A stretch of DNA of 28,835 nucleotides, taken from positions 1 through 28,835 of the forward strand of contig CAJWLW010000031.1 of NCBI GenBank assembly GCA_913042885.1. The letters are read 5' to 3'. The notes under the pieces are model-generated. The model made no database searches. It was not told the DNA's origin and saw only the letters and a program-made list of their open reading frames with translations. This document shows, piece after piece, positions 10,096 through 18,270 of this stretch. Within the stretch, counting starts at the first letter, position 1. Each line of letters starts with the position of its first letter. Source of the stretch: an uncultured Lentisphaeria bacterium. Its GTDB lineage: Bacteria; Verrucomicrobiota; Lentisphaeria; JABSQK01; CAJWLW01. The position numbers and the translations under genes are program-made.

Positions 10096-10431
10096 TTATT
10101 GTCTGATGCCCTCGACCCGCCTACGGGAACATTCGCAAACTCTGATTTGCGCACCATCTCTTCTCGACGATGCCAAGAAGCTGCAGCCAAGCTCGATCCT
10201 TTATAGAGCCAGTATAACAGGTGCACGGGGTGGTTTTCCTTCTGCGACAGGCGTGCGGCGTCAGTGATCGCGATCTGTTCGAGCAGGGACTTATAGGGCA
10301 CCGCAGGCTTTCCGGTGCGCACCGTCTGCCGAAACAGTTTCACAATCACTTCGCCGCCGGCGAATGGATTGCCCCGTAGTGGTAAGGCCGCATGAGGGCA
10401 TGCGCACAGCGGCCACTTCACCAACGCCACC
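10096..10431. other. Convergent intergenic stretch with an oxidoreductase remnant
   Basis: This lies between the stops of two convergent genes. It holds the pseudogene fragment listed separately. The remainder (10096-10211 and 10412-10431) contains no gene, terminator or promoter I can support; a weak TTATA-N7-TATAA dyad at 10201-10217 has too short a stem to call. Confidence 0.6.
10212..10411 (-). pseudogene. Decayed C-terminal fragment of a Gfo/Idh/MocA oxidoreductase
   Basis: Two reading frames on the - strand match the C-terminus of the intact oxidoreductase at 26056-27126. One frame (10355-10411) spells a segment ending YGAIHSPA (intact: RGGAIHSPA). The next frame (10212-10359) spells AGGEVIVKLFRQTVRTGKP, then LLEQIAI and HPVH (intact: AGGEIIVKLFRQMMRTGKP, KEKIAI, RPVY). 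In the intact gene, IGDPEFL lies between the two segments and is flanked by two CCGGC copies exactly 28 bases apart; the fragment keeps one copy. A 28-base deletion between such repeats accounts for both the missing residues and the frameshift. A TGA closes the first frame at 10418-10420. Only about 70 residues survive, right behind the DUF4838 gene, so a full oxidoreductase gene probably once ended this gene cluster. Confidence 0.8.
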
Positions 10432-13197
10432 CTACTGATCAAACTCCAGTGTCAACGGCTCGCGTACAAAACTGTAACCACTGGCAATCTCAGCCAGCCC
10501 GCCGCCGTAGCCGATCGCCACGCCGCGAACACCGCGCTCAAGGACTTCTGGTTTGCGATTTTTCCACTCCGTGTAATACACCTTCGATTCGTGCAGCGTG
10601 TCGCCGGTCAGCCAGTTGCAGAAATGCCCGTGACCGGGGAACCAGCGCTCGGTGTATGCTTCGTCGTACGATATGATCCGGGACCGGTACTCGTCAAACG
10701 CCTCGACGCGTTTCTTGACCTCGAGCAATTCGTCCCCGGTCTTGTTCTGCTCATAGGTGCGATAGGCGGTAATCGCTTCGGTCAGCAGTTTTGCAAAGTC
10801 GAAGTAATCACGGGTATGCCGGATCCAGCCGCGCGACTGGTCGTTGTCCACCTCCTGTTCGGCCCGCGCCAGCAAAGTTCCCAGTCGTCCGAGTATGTCC
10901 GGGGTATAGAGCATCATGTACAATTGCGATGTGGTCAGCCATGTCGGCCAATCACGGCCGTGCAACGCCAGTGGTATCTTCTGCTCGCGATTCGTGTACA
11001 GCACATTAAAGAACTCATGCATCGTCCCGGCCGCCCTGCCGAAAACACCGCGGCAGTATTCTTCGACCAGTGCCTCATGGTCGAGATACGGATCGCCCAT
11101 CAACTTGCCCAGCGCATATATGGTCGGCCCCTGAAAACCGAAGTTCGTCTCCGGAAAATGGTAGAAGCCAATGAAATTGTTTTCGTAGAGATACCGCAGA
11201 TGCTCGGCCGCCTCCCGTGGCGTGGCGTGGATGTCCATGCCCATTCGCAACTGAATATCGAACCAATAGACATAGCCGGTGACCCCCGCCGTTTTGCCGC
11301 GCCACGCTTCGACGTATTCCGGGGTCTGATTCGTCAACTCGACCCAGACGTTCTTGCCCCAATCGTCGATGATCTTCGACGGCCACGCGGTCGGTGCGTA
11401 GCCCATCAGCAGCACCGTGCCGTTGGGATACGTCTTGTGCACTTCGTCGATGACCGATTTGTGCAGCAGGAACAGGCGTTCGCACGGCGTGTCCGGCAGG
11501 ATCTGATCCTGGAAGTCACGCCAACTGATTCCCGATTTTTTGTGATGAACGCTGAAGCGGTAATCGTCGAGTTTCTCACAGTCATCGCACTGGCAACGGT
11601 AGTACCCGTCTTCCTGGCCGAGGGTGACGACGTCCAACCCCCTCGCGAACTCCTTTTTCACTCCTTCCACGAGCAATCGCTTCACATCGGGGTTCGTCGA
11701 GCACAGGTGATTACCTTTAGCCGTCCGCTTCCCGTCGATCAGCGCGAAATACTCGGGATGCTCCTCGAAGTATTTCTCCGCCGGCACCATCCCGTAATAC
11801 GAATGACCGCCACTGGTCGCCGCGATGCCGATCCGATAGTTGTTGGCCACCGCGCCCGGCGTGATGTCCTCCAACCAATGCCCTTTGGATCCAAACGGGT
11901 ACCGGCCGGATGAAAACGCGATGGCGGGCACAAACGAGTTTGACAGCGACTTCGGTACACGCAGGTCGGTTTGCGGCGGAATAAATTCACCGGCCGGCCC
12001 GGGCAGGAACCAGCGGATCCCGACCACATCTTCGAGGAACATGGTAACCGCCCGGCAGTTGCCGTCCACCACCCGCGACTCGGGTTTCTGAAACTGCAGC
12101 TTCAGATCGCGACCGATCAAATACAGATGATCGCCCTTCACGACTATCCTGCCGCCATCCCATTTCAGGTCATCTGCGTCAACACCCGCACGCGTTGCCA
12201 GTTCCGTATGGCCGACACTGATCAGCGTACCCGCGGGTGCGGTGTCCTCGCTGACAATCGCCAGCTTCGCGCCGGTCGCCAACTCGACATAATGCTGCAG
12301 CCAACGCGCGGCCTCGCCGGTCCAGTATTTCGCGTCACGCGGAATGACGATTGCTGCCCGAGGCTTGCCGCCGGCGGTCAACTCGATCGAAGGACCGTCG
12401 CCCGCTGCGCTTCGCCGCAGTGGCTTGATCTGTTTTTTGCTGATCGCCGTTGGCCTTTTAGAATCCGGCACAGCCGGGTGACCCGCGGCGTAATGCGCGC
12501 CAATCTCCTGCGGATTCAACGCCTGGGAAAAACCCCGCACCTCGGCGATCAATCCCGTGAAGTAGCGCCACTTGGTCAGATAAAAACTGCGGCCGACATT
12601 GATCGGATTGTCCACGTATGGAATGATCCGCTCATCGGCATGCGGCAGTTTGCCGAGCGGGGCGAAGGTTGCCAGTTTGCCATCGATGTAGAGTCGCACC
12701 CAATGCCCGTCGCAGGTAAAAGCGACATGCACCCAGCGATCCAGCAGCGGCTGATTACGCGTGGTGGTCCAGTGCTCGGTGCTGCGATCCGGATCCAGTA
12801 CGCAACAGTAAATATGACTGCCGTCCGACCCGACATGCATCATGTAGGAGGAGCGTCCGGCGCTGAACTTGCGGGCGATCAGGTGCGATTTCGCCGCCGT
12901 CGGTTTCATCCACAATTCGAATGTGAATTGCTGGCCGCGCAGCCCGGGGTGATCCGGCACTTCGAGGTAATCGTTTTCCCCGTCGAACGCAAGCGCGTAT
13001 CCGTCGCCCGACTTGACCGGTTGTGCACCGTGAATACTGCCGTTCAGTCCGTTTCCGCTTTCATCTGCGATCGTTTCAACCGATGACTTGTTAAAACTGT
13101 ATCGGAACATTTCGTTAGCGTCGTCTGCCGCCGGCATCGCCGGCGCGTACATCAGCAATCCGATCATGGCAACAGCCATACGATGTCGGCAGGGCAT
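10432..13197 (-). CDS. Secreted LamG + DUF4838 protein, predicted glycan-active
   Basis: 921 residues with a signal peptide (about 1-23, cleaved before DDAN). Domains: LamG/concanavalin A-like lectin fold at 28-240 (laminin-G-type carbohydrate binding, LAFDGENDYLEVPD and WVHVAFTCDG motifs); a region resembling the N-terminal domain of GH67 alpha-glucuronidases at about 270-365 (WTGEAARWLQHYVELATGAK); then DUF4838 from about 380 with the family core GQEDGYYRCQCDDC (Glu529, Asp530, Cys535, Cys537, Cys540). The C-terminus REPLTLEFDQ matches its two paralogues in this window. DUF4838 has no proven activity that I know of; a role in cleaving or recognising uronate-containing polysaccharide is inferred. 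The ATG has AAGGAG 8 bases upstream (13206-13211). It differs from the paralogues in carrying LamG instead of their N-terminal beta domain. Confidence 0.88.
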   Translation of the reverse strand: MPCRHRMAVAMIGLLMYAPAMPAADDANEMFRYSFNKSSVETIADESGNGLNGSIHGAQPVKSGDGYALAFDGENDYLEVPDHPGLRGQQFTFELWMKPTAAKSHLIARKFSAGRSSYMMHVGSDGSHIYCCVLDPDRSTEHWTTTRNQPLLDRWVHVAFTCDGHWVRLYIDGKLATFAPLGKLPHADERIIPYVDNPINVGRSFYLTKWRYFTGLIAEVRGFSQALNPQEIGAHYAAGHPAVPDSKRPTAISKKQIKPLRRSAAGDGPSIELTAGGKPRAAIVIPRDAKYWTGEAARWLQHYVELATGAKLAIVSEDTAPAGTLISVGHTELATRAGVDADDLKWDGGRIVVKGDHLYLIGRDLKLQFQKPESRVVDGNCRAVTMFLEDVVGIRWFLPGPAGEFIPPQTDLRVPKSLSNSFVPAIAFSSGRYPFGSKGHWLEDITPGAVANNYRIGIAATSGGHSYYGMVPAEKYFEEHPEYFALIDGKRTAKGNHLCSTNPDVKRLLVEGVKKEFARGLDVVTLGQEDGYYRCQCDDCEKLDDYRFSVHHKKSGISWRDFQDQILPDTPCERLFLLHKSVIDEVHKTYPNGTVLLMGYAPTAWPSKIIDDWGKNVWVELTNQTPEYVEAWRGKTAGVTGYVYWFDIQLRMGMDIHATPREAAEHLRYLYENNFIGFYHFPETNFGFQGPTIYALGKLMGDPYLDHEALVEEYCRGVFGRAAGTMHEFFNVLYTNREQKIPLALHGRDWPTWLTTSQLYMMLYTPDILGRLGTLLARAEQEVDNDQSRGWIRHTRDYFDFAKLLTEAITAYRTYEQNKTGDELLEVKKRVEAFDEYRSRIISYDEAYTERWFPGHGHFCNWLTGDTLHESKVYYTEWKNRKPEVLERGVRGVAIGYGGGLAEIASGYSFVREPLTLEFDQ

Positions 13198-13328
13198 GTC
13201 TGCGACTCCTTGATGAGTGATTGTAGAGATGATTAGAAGGTATCTTGCTCATCGCCTTGGGGGATTTCCGGACAGTGAAATACAAACGCCCGTACAACAA
13301 GCGATTCGCGATGCTCTTTGTCGCCAGC

Positions 13329-16300
13329 TCACTCGAAGTACGGCTCGACAACAAGGTAATTGTACATGATCTGCTGACCGATCGGACCGCCGGGCTCATC
13401 CGCACTCGCCCAATCCGAAACCGTCAGCGTCGCGGTTTTGCCTTTCGCCCGAAACACCCGCCAGTGAGAATTCAGATATGCGTGGTTCTTGGCATTAAAC
13501 AGCTCGTTGTTATGACCATAATGATTTTCAAAAATCTCCGGGGTAGCCTTTGGAAAGACATCGAATGGCGCCGAGTCCGAATGGATGTCGGCACGCTTGA
13601 GGTCGGGCACCCAATCCGTATTGTCGATGGATATCGAAACCGCCTCCGACTGCTTTACCGATTTGCCAGTGGTCAGGTTTGTGTAGTCCGCAGTGATCAT
13701 CTTAAACGAGTACGCGCGGCCCGGCGTCAACCCGTTGACCTGCTGTGAAAACGTATTGGGCCCGTCGGCTGACCGTTTGGTTACAAGAATCGTATCGCCC
13801 TGAATACCGCCAAGATAACGTCCCTGCAGATGACCGTAACCGTCGAGCGTCTTCACGCCGGCCTCACCCGGGCCGGCGATTGTCCAGCCTGTAGTGTCGT
13901 CTTCAAAATCGCCGTTCACGATGTGATCGAGGCGATACGGGTCGTCCGTGATACGGTCCGTGCGACCCTCGAAACCGTAGTGGCGGTGCAGTTTTGCCGC
14001 CCAACGCAGGATCTCTTCGTCGACGTACGGCGAGTAATACCAGAAAGCGCCGTAGAGCCCAAACAGCGTCGGTTCGTTGGCCAGGGCGGCGAATTGCAGC
14101 TCCATCAGCATTTTGAAATTGGTGGACGGATCGATATCCTGGATCTGGCCGGTGGCCACAGCCGACCAGAACCCCATCGTGGCGACGCCGCGGCGCATGG
14201 ATCCAGGGATCTGATTGTTGCCGCTCTCAATGGTTTGTACGATCATGGTTTGAATATCGTCGAGCGTCTCCTCTTCCGACTTTTGTTCCGTAAGGTATGC
14301 ATAAAAGGAAAACGGCCAGCCCGCATCGAGCACCAGTTTCATCATTGCATAATCCCCTTCGGAGCCGAACACGGCGCCCTCGTACCACGGCTGATACGCG
14401 CGGCCGGCCAGGTCGGGATTGGCAAGTATCTTGGACACGGTTTTGGCGATCTCGATCTTCTGCTTGATACTTGGAGACCCGATCTGGTCGAGGATGATCC
14501 CGTCGGTCAACGGATGTCTAAATCCGCCGTGCCGAAGCATCTTCGCGTAGTAGTCATCGGCTGTTATGAAGTCATCGGTCGCGGATCTGAGGTGACTCGG
14601 GGCAACACCGAACGTGATCCAACGCCCTCCCTCTGCCCGCCACTCGCGCATGGCTGCTTCGTCGCTGGTGCCGCCGAGGATCGTCGTGCAATGCGGCAGT
14701 ATGTGCTTGCGCAGAAAACCCATGGAAAAACCGGCGGGAAACGTGCTGTAGATCAATTCCGGAACGCTTCGCACAATGAGTTGCTCGATACGGCCCTGTA
14801 CGCGGATTGAATGGCGTCCGACCGGCAGCAACCGTCTTGCTTCGGCCGCGGGCTCGCCCGGTTTCAACGACAGCAGCGGCTTGTCTTCGGCATCGAGAAG
14901 CAGCTCGCCATCGCCCGATGCAGTCACCAGCACCCAGCCCTGCCGCGGATTCATGAAATCGATCGCTGTCGCATCGAGCAGACCGCGCTCGGCAGCATTG
15001 ATCAACTCGCTGGTCAGGTTATTCAGTACTTTTACCTGATGCTTCCCGCCCGGCAGCACCGTGGCAGGCGCGCGCGTGTCAACCACCTCCCGGCCTCCGG
15101 CATCAGTAAATGTTGCAACCAGTTGATAAGCACCCCAGTCGAGAGCCTCGGAAGAAAACGACAACGAAGAGGCCGCTGGCGGTCCCTCGATTTGTTTCTC
15201 GGCGAGCGCTTTGCCGGTGTCGCGCGCCTGCAAAGCAACGCGCAGCACCCCTGCCTTGCGAACCGATTCCGCGAGTCCCAGGTCCACGCGAAATGAAATG
15301 GCCGGATTCCCGTCTGCGGGTGTTTCCGCTTGCCACGGGTCGTCTACTCCGATGCGAATGGCTTCGCACAGCCACGGTCGTTGGACATGTGACAGGGCGA
15401 GAATCTCGTTGCTTGCCGCGTCGCGTATGACGAGCTTTTTCAGATCGGGCGCGGCGCGGGAAATGAACGTGTCCAACGGCGTTGTCCCGAGCGGTTCGAC
15501 AGCAATGATCTCGGATGCACAGACGGCAGTAGCCCGGGCCGCCAGCGTCATGACAGTTATGTCTGCTTCTTTCGGAGCGCCGTCATCGGTCGCTGTCCAG
15601 CGTTCGATTTTTACCTTTTGCGCGGTGTCCGACGCGTTGCGCAGCAGCGACAAGAATTCTGCACGTTCGCCATTTCCATCCGCACGCTCGAGCAGTAGCA
15701 ACTTCGGCGATTCGATTCGCAGCGGGTATTGCGCAAAGTCGACGTCGATACCCTCGACCAGTGGAAAGCTGTCGGCTACGTTGAAATCACCGCGTGCGGC
15801 GGTCGATGACATTTCGTGGCGTGGCGCAAAGCTGTTCCGGCACAGATTGATGCCCCAGGTCGATCCGAGTTCGGGGGAGATGCCGAAATTGTAAAACGGC
15901 ACCGCCATCTCCAGCGACCAATAACCGTCGGCAATGTGGGTGGCGACCTGCCAGTCGCCGTTCCACGCCGGGTCGTACTGTGAACCGCCGCCACCGCGCC
16001 AGGAGTCGAACGTCGAACCGAAGGCGTTGACTACAAGCTGGCAATAATCCGTACCCGATTTTCCCGGATCAATCAGGATTTCGACGGTATCGTCGGAGAA
16101 AACATACGTGTCGTGCGGCTTCTGGTTGCCGACCGGCTTGAGCCCCTTCGGCATCATGCATTTCATCGCGATATAGAGATTCCGATTGTCGTAGCAGATA
16201 TATCCGATTGACTGCTGCGCTGCCGGAAGATTGGTCCTGTGCGTGATAAATCGCTCGGCGACGCCGGCTGTCGTCCAGCAGGCGTCATCGAGTTTACCAT

Positions 16301-16430
16301 CCATCACCGGCGGCGATTCGGCGCGCGTGGCGTTGATGGTTCGTATGGTTTCATCAAATCCTTTCTGACCGTGCGCAGAATGAGCGGCAACGCCAGTGAT
16401 CATGACCATGATGTAAATTATCCTTTTCAA
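13329..16430 (-). CDS. Large secreted protein with N-terminal CBM9-like domain, possible glycoside hydrolase
   Basis: The start is a TTG at 16430: GGAG lies 6 bases upstream and a signal peptide (MKRIIYIMVMITG..., cleaved after AHG) follows at once. The frame runs further upstream but gives an unlikely 19-residue extension. From the TTG the protein has 1,033 residues. At 30-230 is a CBM9-like family domain (VMDGKLDDACW, SDDTVEILIDPG, WSLEMAVPF). Beta-rich regions at about 250-545 include Ig-like strands and a segment resembling PA14/GLEYA (DGELLLDAEDKPLLSL). Residues about 555-820 look like a TIM-barrel (GGRWITFGVAP, DGIILDQIGSP, RAYQPWYEGAVFG) with several Asp/Glu at strand ends but no family I can name. 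At 838-1030 there is a carbohydrate-binding jelly roll of CBM4/9 type (NGDFEDDTTGWTI). Probably a polysaccharide-active enzyme; specificity unknown. Confidence 0.85.
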   Translation of the reverse strand: MKRIIYIMVMITGVAAHSAHGQKGFDETIRTINATRAESPPVMDGKLDDACWTTAGVAERFITHRTNLPAAQQSIGYICYDNRNLYIAMKCMMPKGLKPVGNQKPHDTYVFSDDTVEILIDPGKSGTDYCQLVVNAFGSTFDSWRGGGGSQYDPAWNGDWQVATHIADGYWSLEMAVPFYNFGISPELGSTWGINLCRNSFAPRHEMSSTAARGDFNVADSFPLVEGIDVDFAQYPLRIESPKLLLLERADGNGERAEFLSLLRNASDTAQKVKIERWTATDDGAPKEADITVMTLAARATAVCASEIIAVEPLGTTPLDTFISRAAPDLKKLVIRDAASNEILALSHVQRPWLCEAIRIGVDDPWQAETPADGNPAISFRVDLGLAESVRKAGVLRVALQARDTGKALAEKQIEGPPAASSLSFSSEALDWGAYQLVATFTDAGGREVVDTRAPATVLPGGKHQVKVLNNLTSELINAAERGLLDATAIDFMNPRQGWVLVTASGDGELLLDAEDKPLLSLKPGEPAAEARRLLPVGRHSIRVQGRIEQLIVRSVPELIYSTFPAGFSMGFLRKHILPHCTTILGGTSDEAAMREWRAEGGRWITFGVAPSHLRSATDDFITADDYYAKMLRHGGFRHPLTDGIILDQIGSPSIKQKIEIAKTVSKILANPDLAGRAYQPWYEGAVFGSEGDYAMMKLVLDAGWPFSFYAYLTEQKSEEETLDDIQTMIVQTIESGNNQIPGSMRRGVATMGFWSAVATGQIQDIDPSTNFKMLMELQFAALANEPTLFGLYGAFWYYSPYVDEEILRWAAKLHRHYGFEGRTDRITDDPYRLDHIVNGDFEDDTTGWTIAGPGEAGVKTLDGYGHLQGRYLGGIQGDTILVTKRSADGPNTFSQQVNGLTPGRAYSFKMITADYTNLTTGKSVKQSEAVSISIDNTDWVPDLKRADIHSDSAPFDVFPKATPEIFENHYGHNNELFNAKNHAYLNSHWRVFRAKGKTATLTVSDWASADEPGGPIGQQIMYNYLVVEPYFE

Positions 16431-16436
16431 TGGGGG

Positions 16437-16440
16437 CTCC
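16437..16440 (-). promoter_or_regulatory. Shine-Dalgarno GGAG deciding the TTG start at 16430
   Basis: On the - strand GGAG is followed by CCCCCA and TTG (6-base spacer). It is the only good ribosome site near the predicted signal peptide of the CBM9-like gene. Confidence 0.55.
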
Positions 16441-16461
16441 GTGGATTTGCAGCTAAGGCGT

Positions 16462-16480
16462 TGCCGGATGACGACCGGCA
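16462..16480 (-). repeat. GC-rich hairpin TGCCGG-N7-CCGGCA in an intergenic gap
   Basis: A perfect 6-base inverted repeat with a 7-base loop lies in the 94-base gap between the pectate-lyase-like gene and the CBM9-like gene. No T-run follows, so it is not a classic terminator. It could be an attenuator, an mRNA-stabilising hairpin or chance. Confidence 0.35.
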
Positions 16481-16493
16481 TTCTCAAACGGAA

Positions 16494-16527
16494 TAACTTG
16501 GCGACGCAATGGACATTTCCAAGTTTA
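16494..16527 (-). repeat. Inverted repeat AACTTGG-N17-CCAAGTT at the gene end
   Basis: Arms 16495-16501 and 16519-16525 pair perfectly over 7 bases and extend further with one bulge (AATAACTTGG against AATAAACTTGG). The distal arm overlaps the TAA stop of the pectate-lyase-like gene. It could be a weak terminator or processing hairpin, but there is no T-tract. Confidence 0.35.
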
Positions 16528-18270
16528 TTGGTCAGTGCCGTGGTCCATGTACTCTTTGTCCAATATCAGTGTGTCGTCGGCCTCATCGACGATCTGCTCG
16601 GGCACCTGAGAGAACCTCGGATTCAGGATCGTACACTCGGATACGCCTTTGGCGATTTTTATTCCTGTCTTGCCGCTGGCGAAGTAGAGGTAGTTCAGAT
16701 GCAGCGTGTCGCCGCGGCGCATGTCGACGCCGGTGTCGAAGCCCTCGATGGTGGTGTTGCTGATCACAAACTGATTGGTCGTATTGATGAGGAATGCGGT
16801 GCCGATGTTGCCGATGATACAGTCGTAGAAACCGAAGCCGATGGAACTGTTGTTCGCCTCGATAGCCGTATTGCAGGCCGCGACCGACACTTTGCGAAAC
16901 GTGTTGTACATGGACGCCTCGTTGCCGCCGTCCAGCAGGATTCCCTTGTCGAATCCTCTGATCCGCACATCCTCGACAAGCGAATAGCTTTGCTTGGTGT
17001 AATCCATGCCCACCCCGCTGGATTTGCGGTCCATGCCGTTGAGGGTCAGCCCCCTGATCCGCCAGCCGGAGGTGCGCACCCCCGGATCGGGAGCCTGCAA
17101 CATGGCCTTGACGATGCCGCGCAACACCGCCTGATCACCGATCAGGCGCGTCTTGTTGCGCAACTTGATCGTCCTGCTCACCGCATAGGTGCCGGCCGGC
17201 AGAAAGACTCGCCCACCCTGATGGCAGGCATCGATCGCGGCCTGGATGGCTGCGGTGTCATCGGTCTTGCGGTCGGCCTTGGCCCCCCACCATTGGGGAT
17301 AGACTTCCTTGACGAATCGTGAGTCAAACACAACCCGGCCGGGCCCCTCGAAAATGTGCGCCAGCGGCGCCTGGATCGGCCCGGCAACGGTCAGTACCAC
17401 ACCGTCGGCAACCGCGAGCCGACCGCCCATTTGAAACTGCAGACAAATATTCGCGGGCACTTTTACATCGGTCGCGACGGATTCCACCGATTCGATTTTT
17501 AGTGTTGCCGGCTTGTCTCCGAGATCGAACACCTGCCGCGCCAGCCCCTTCAGTTCAGACCGATCGACGGGCGCGGGCTTCGGCAGGCGCGACCTGCCAT
17601 CGGCATAATGCGCTCGCACCTCCCGTTCCGACAGCGGCCGGCGGTATATACGTACCTCGTCGATCATACCGTTGAAATAGGCATCACGGGTGCGGCCGAT
17701 CCAAAGGCTTTGCCCGCTGCTCTTGATTGGTTCCGACAGGGAGTACATGGCATCCAGTTCGCCGTTCAGATACACCCGCATCTTGCTGCCGTTATAGGTG
17801 CCGACCACGTGCGACCACTCGCCCAAGGGGACGGGCACCCGCGGGTTGTTCCCGCCGCCGGATACATAGAACCACGCTGTCGAGTTGGGATTGAATGCGA
17901 GGGCATAGGACGAATGCGTCTTGCCGATGATCCACGTCTCGCCCGGTGGCCCGGCGTACGGGTAGATCCAGGCCTCCAGCGTGATGTGTTCGCTGATATC
18001 CAGGATCTCCGCGTCGCCGCAATCGACGTAATCATCGACACCATCCAGTTTCAGCGCGGTGCCGATGCCGGCATCGGGCGTCCAGGCGGCGCCGTTTTTC
18101 AAAACGCCGTTGTTGTTGTTGTCAGTGCGGTCGCGGGCGGTCTCGCCGTCGCCGGCTTCGAAGGTCCACCAGGCCACGAGGTCGCTGTCGCCGAGATAAT
18201 CCAGGGCGGCGCTGCTGAACGCCGTGTTCAGAGCAATCAGAAACACGGTCATGAGTGTGCGAATTGTCAT
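16525..18270 (-). CDS. Secreted LamG + pectate-lyase-superfamily beta-helix protein
   Basis: 581 residues with a signal peptide (about 1-22, cleaved near SSA|A). Residues 25-225 form a LamG domain (LVAWWTFEAGDG, ALKLDGVDDYVDCG, WSHVVGTYNGSKMRVYLNGELD, DEVRIYRRPLS). Residues about 326-560 match the pectate lyase 3 / right-handed parallel beta-helix type (WWGAKADRKTDDTAAIQAAIDAC, GRVFLPAGTYAVS, then short coils such as GIKIAKGVSE). This fold is typical of pectin- and uronate-active lyases and GH28-like hydrolases; catalytic residues cannot be assigned with confidence. The start ATG shares its A with the TGA stop of the upstream DUF4838 gene (TGATG), with GGAGG just before it, so translation of the two is probably coupled. 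Confidence 0.87.
   Translation of the reverse strand: MTIRTLMTVFLIALNTAFSSAALDYLGDSDLVAWWTFEAGDGETARDRTDNNNNGVLKNGAAWTPDAGIGTALKLDGVDDYVDCGDAEILDISEHITLEAWIYPYAGPPGETWIIGKTHSSYALAFNPNSTAWFYVSGGGNNPRVPVPLGEWSHVVGTYNGSKMRVYLNGELDAMYSLSEPIKSSGQSLWIGRTRDAYFNGMIDEVRIYRRPLSEREVRAHYADGRSRLPKPAPVDRSELKGLARQVFDLGDKPATLKIESVESVATDVKVPANICLQFQMGGRLAVADGVVLTVAGPIQAPLAHIFEGPGRVVFDSRFVKEVYPQWWGAKADRKTDDTAAIQAAIDACHQGGRVFLPAGTYAVSRTIKLRNKTRLIGDQAVLRGIVKAMLQAPDPGVRTSGWRIRGLTLNGMDRKSSGVGMDYTKQSYSLVEDVRIRGFDKGILLDGGNEASMYNTFRKVSVAACNTAIEANNSSIGFGFYDCIIGNIGTAFLINTTNQFVISNTTIEGFDTGVDMRRGDTLHLNYLYFASGKTGIKIAKGVSECTILNPRFSQVPEQIVDEADDTLILDKEYMDHGTDQ

Noticed and set aside
10591..17322. + strand open frames of 290-440 residues opposite the DUF4838, CBM9-like and beta-helix genes
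   Set aside because: They lie wholly inside genes with recognised domains and signal peptides on the other strand, and their translations are rich in Arg/His/Val without any motif.
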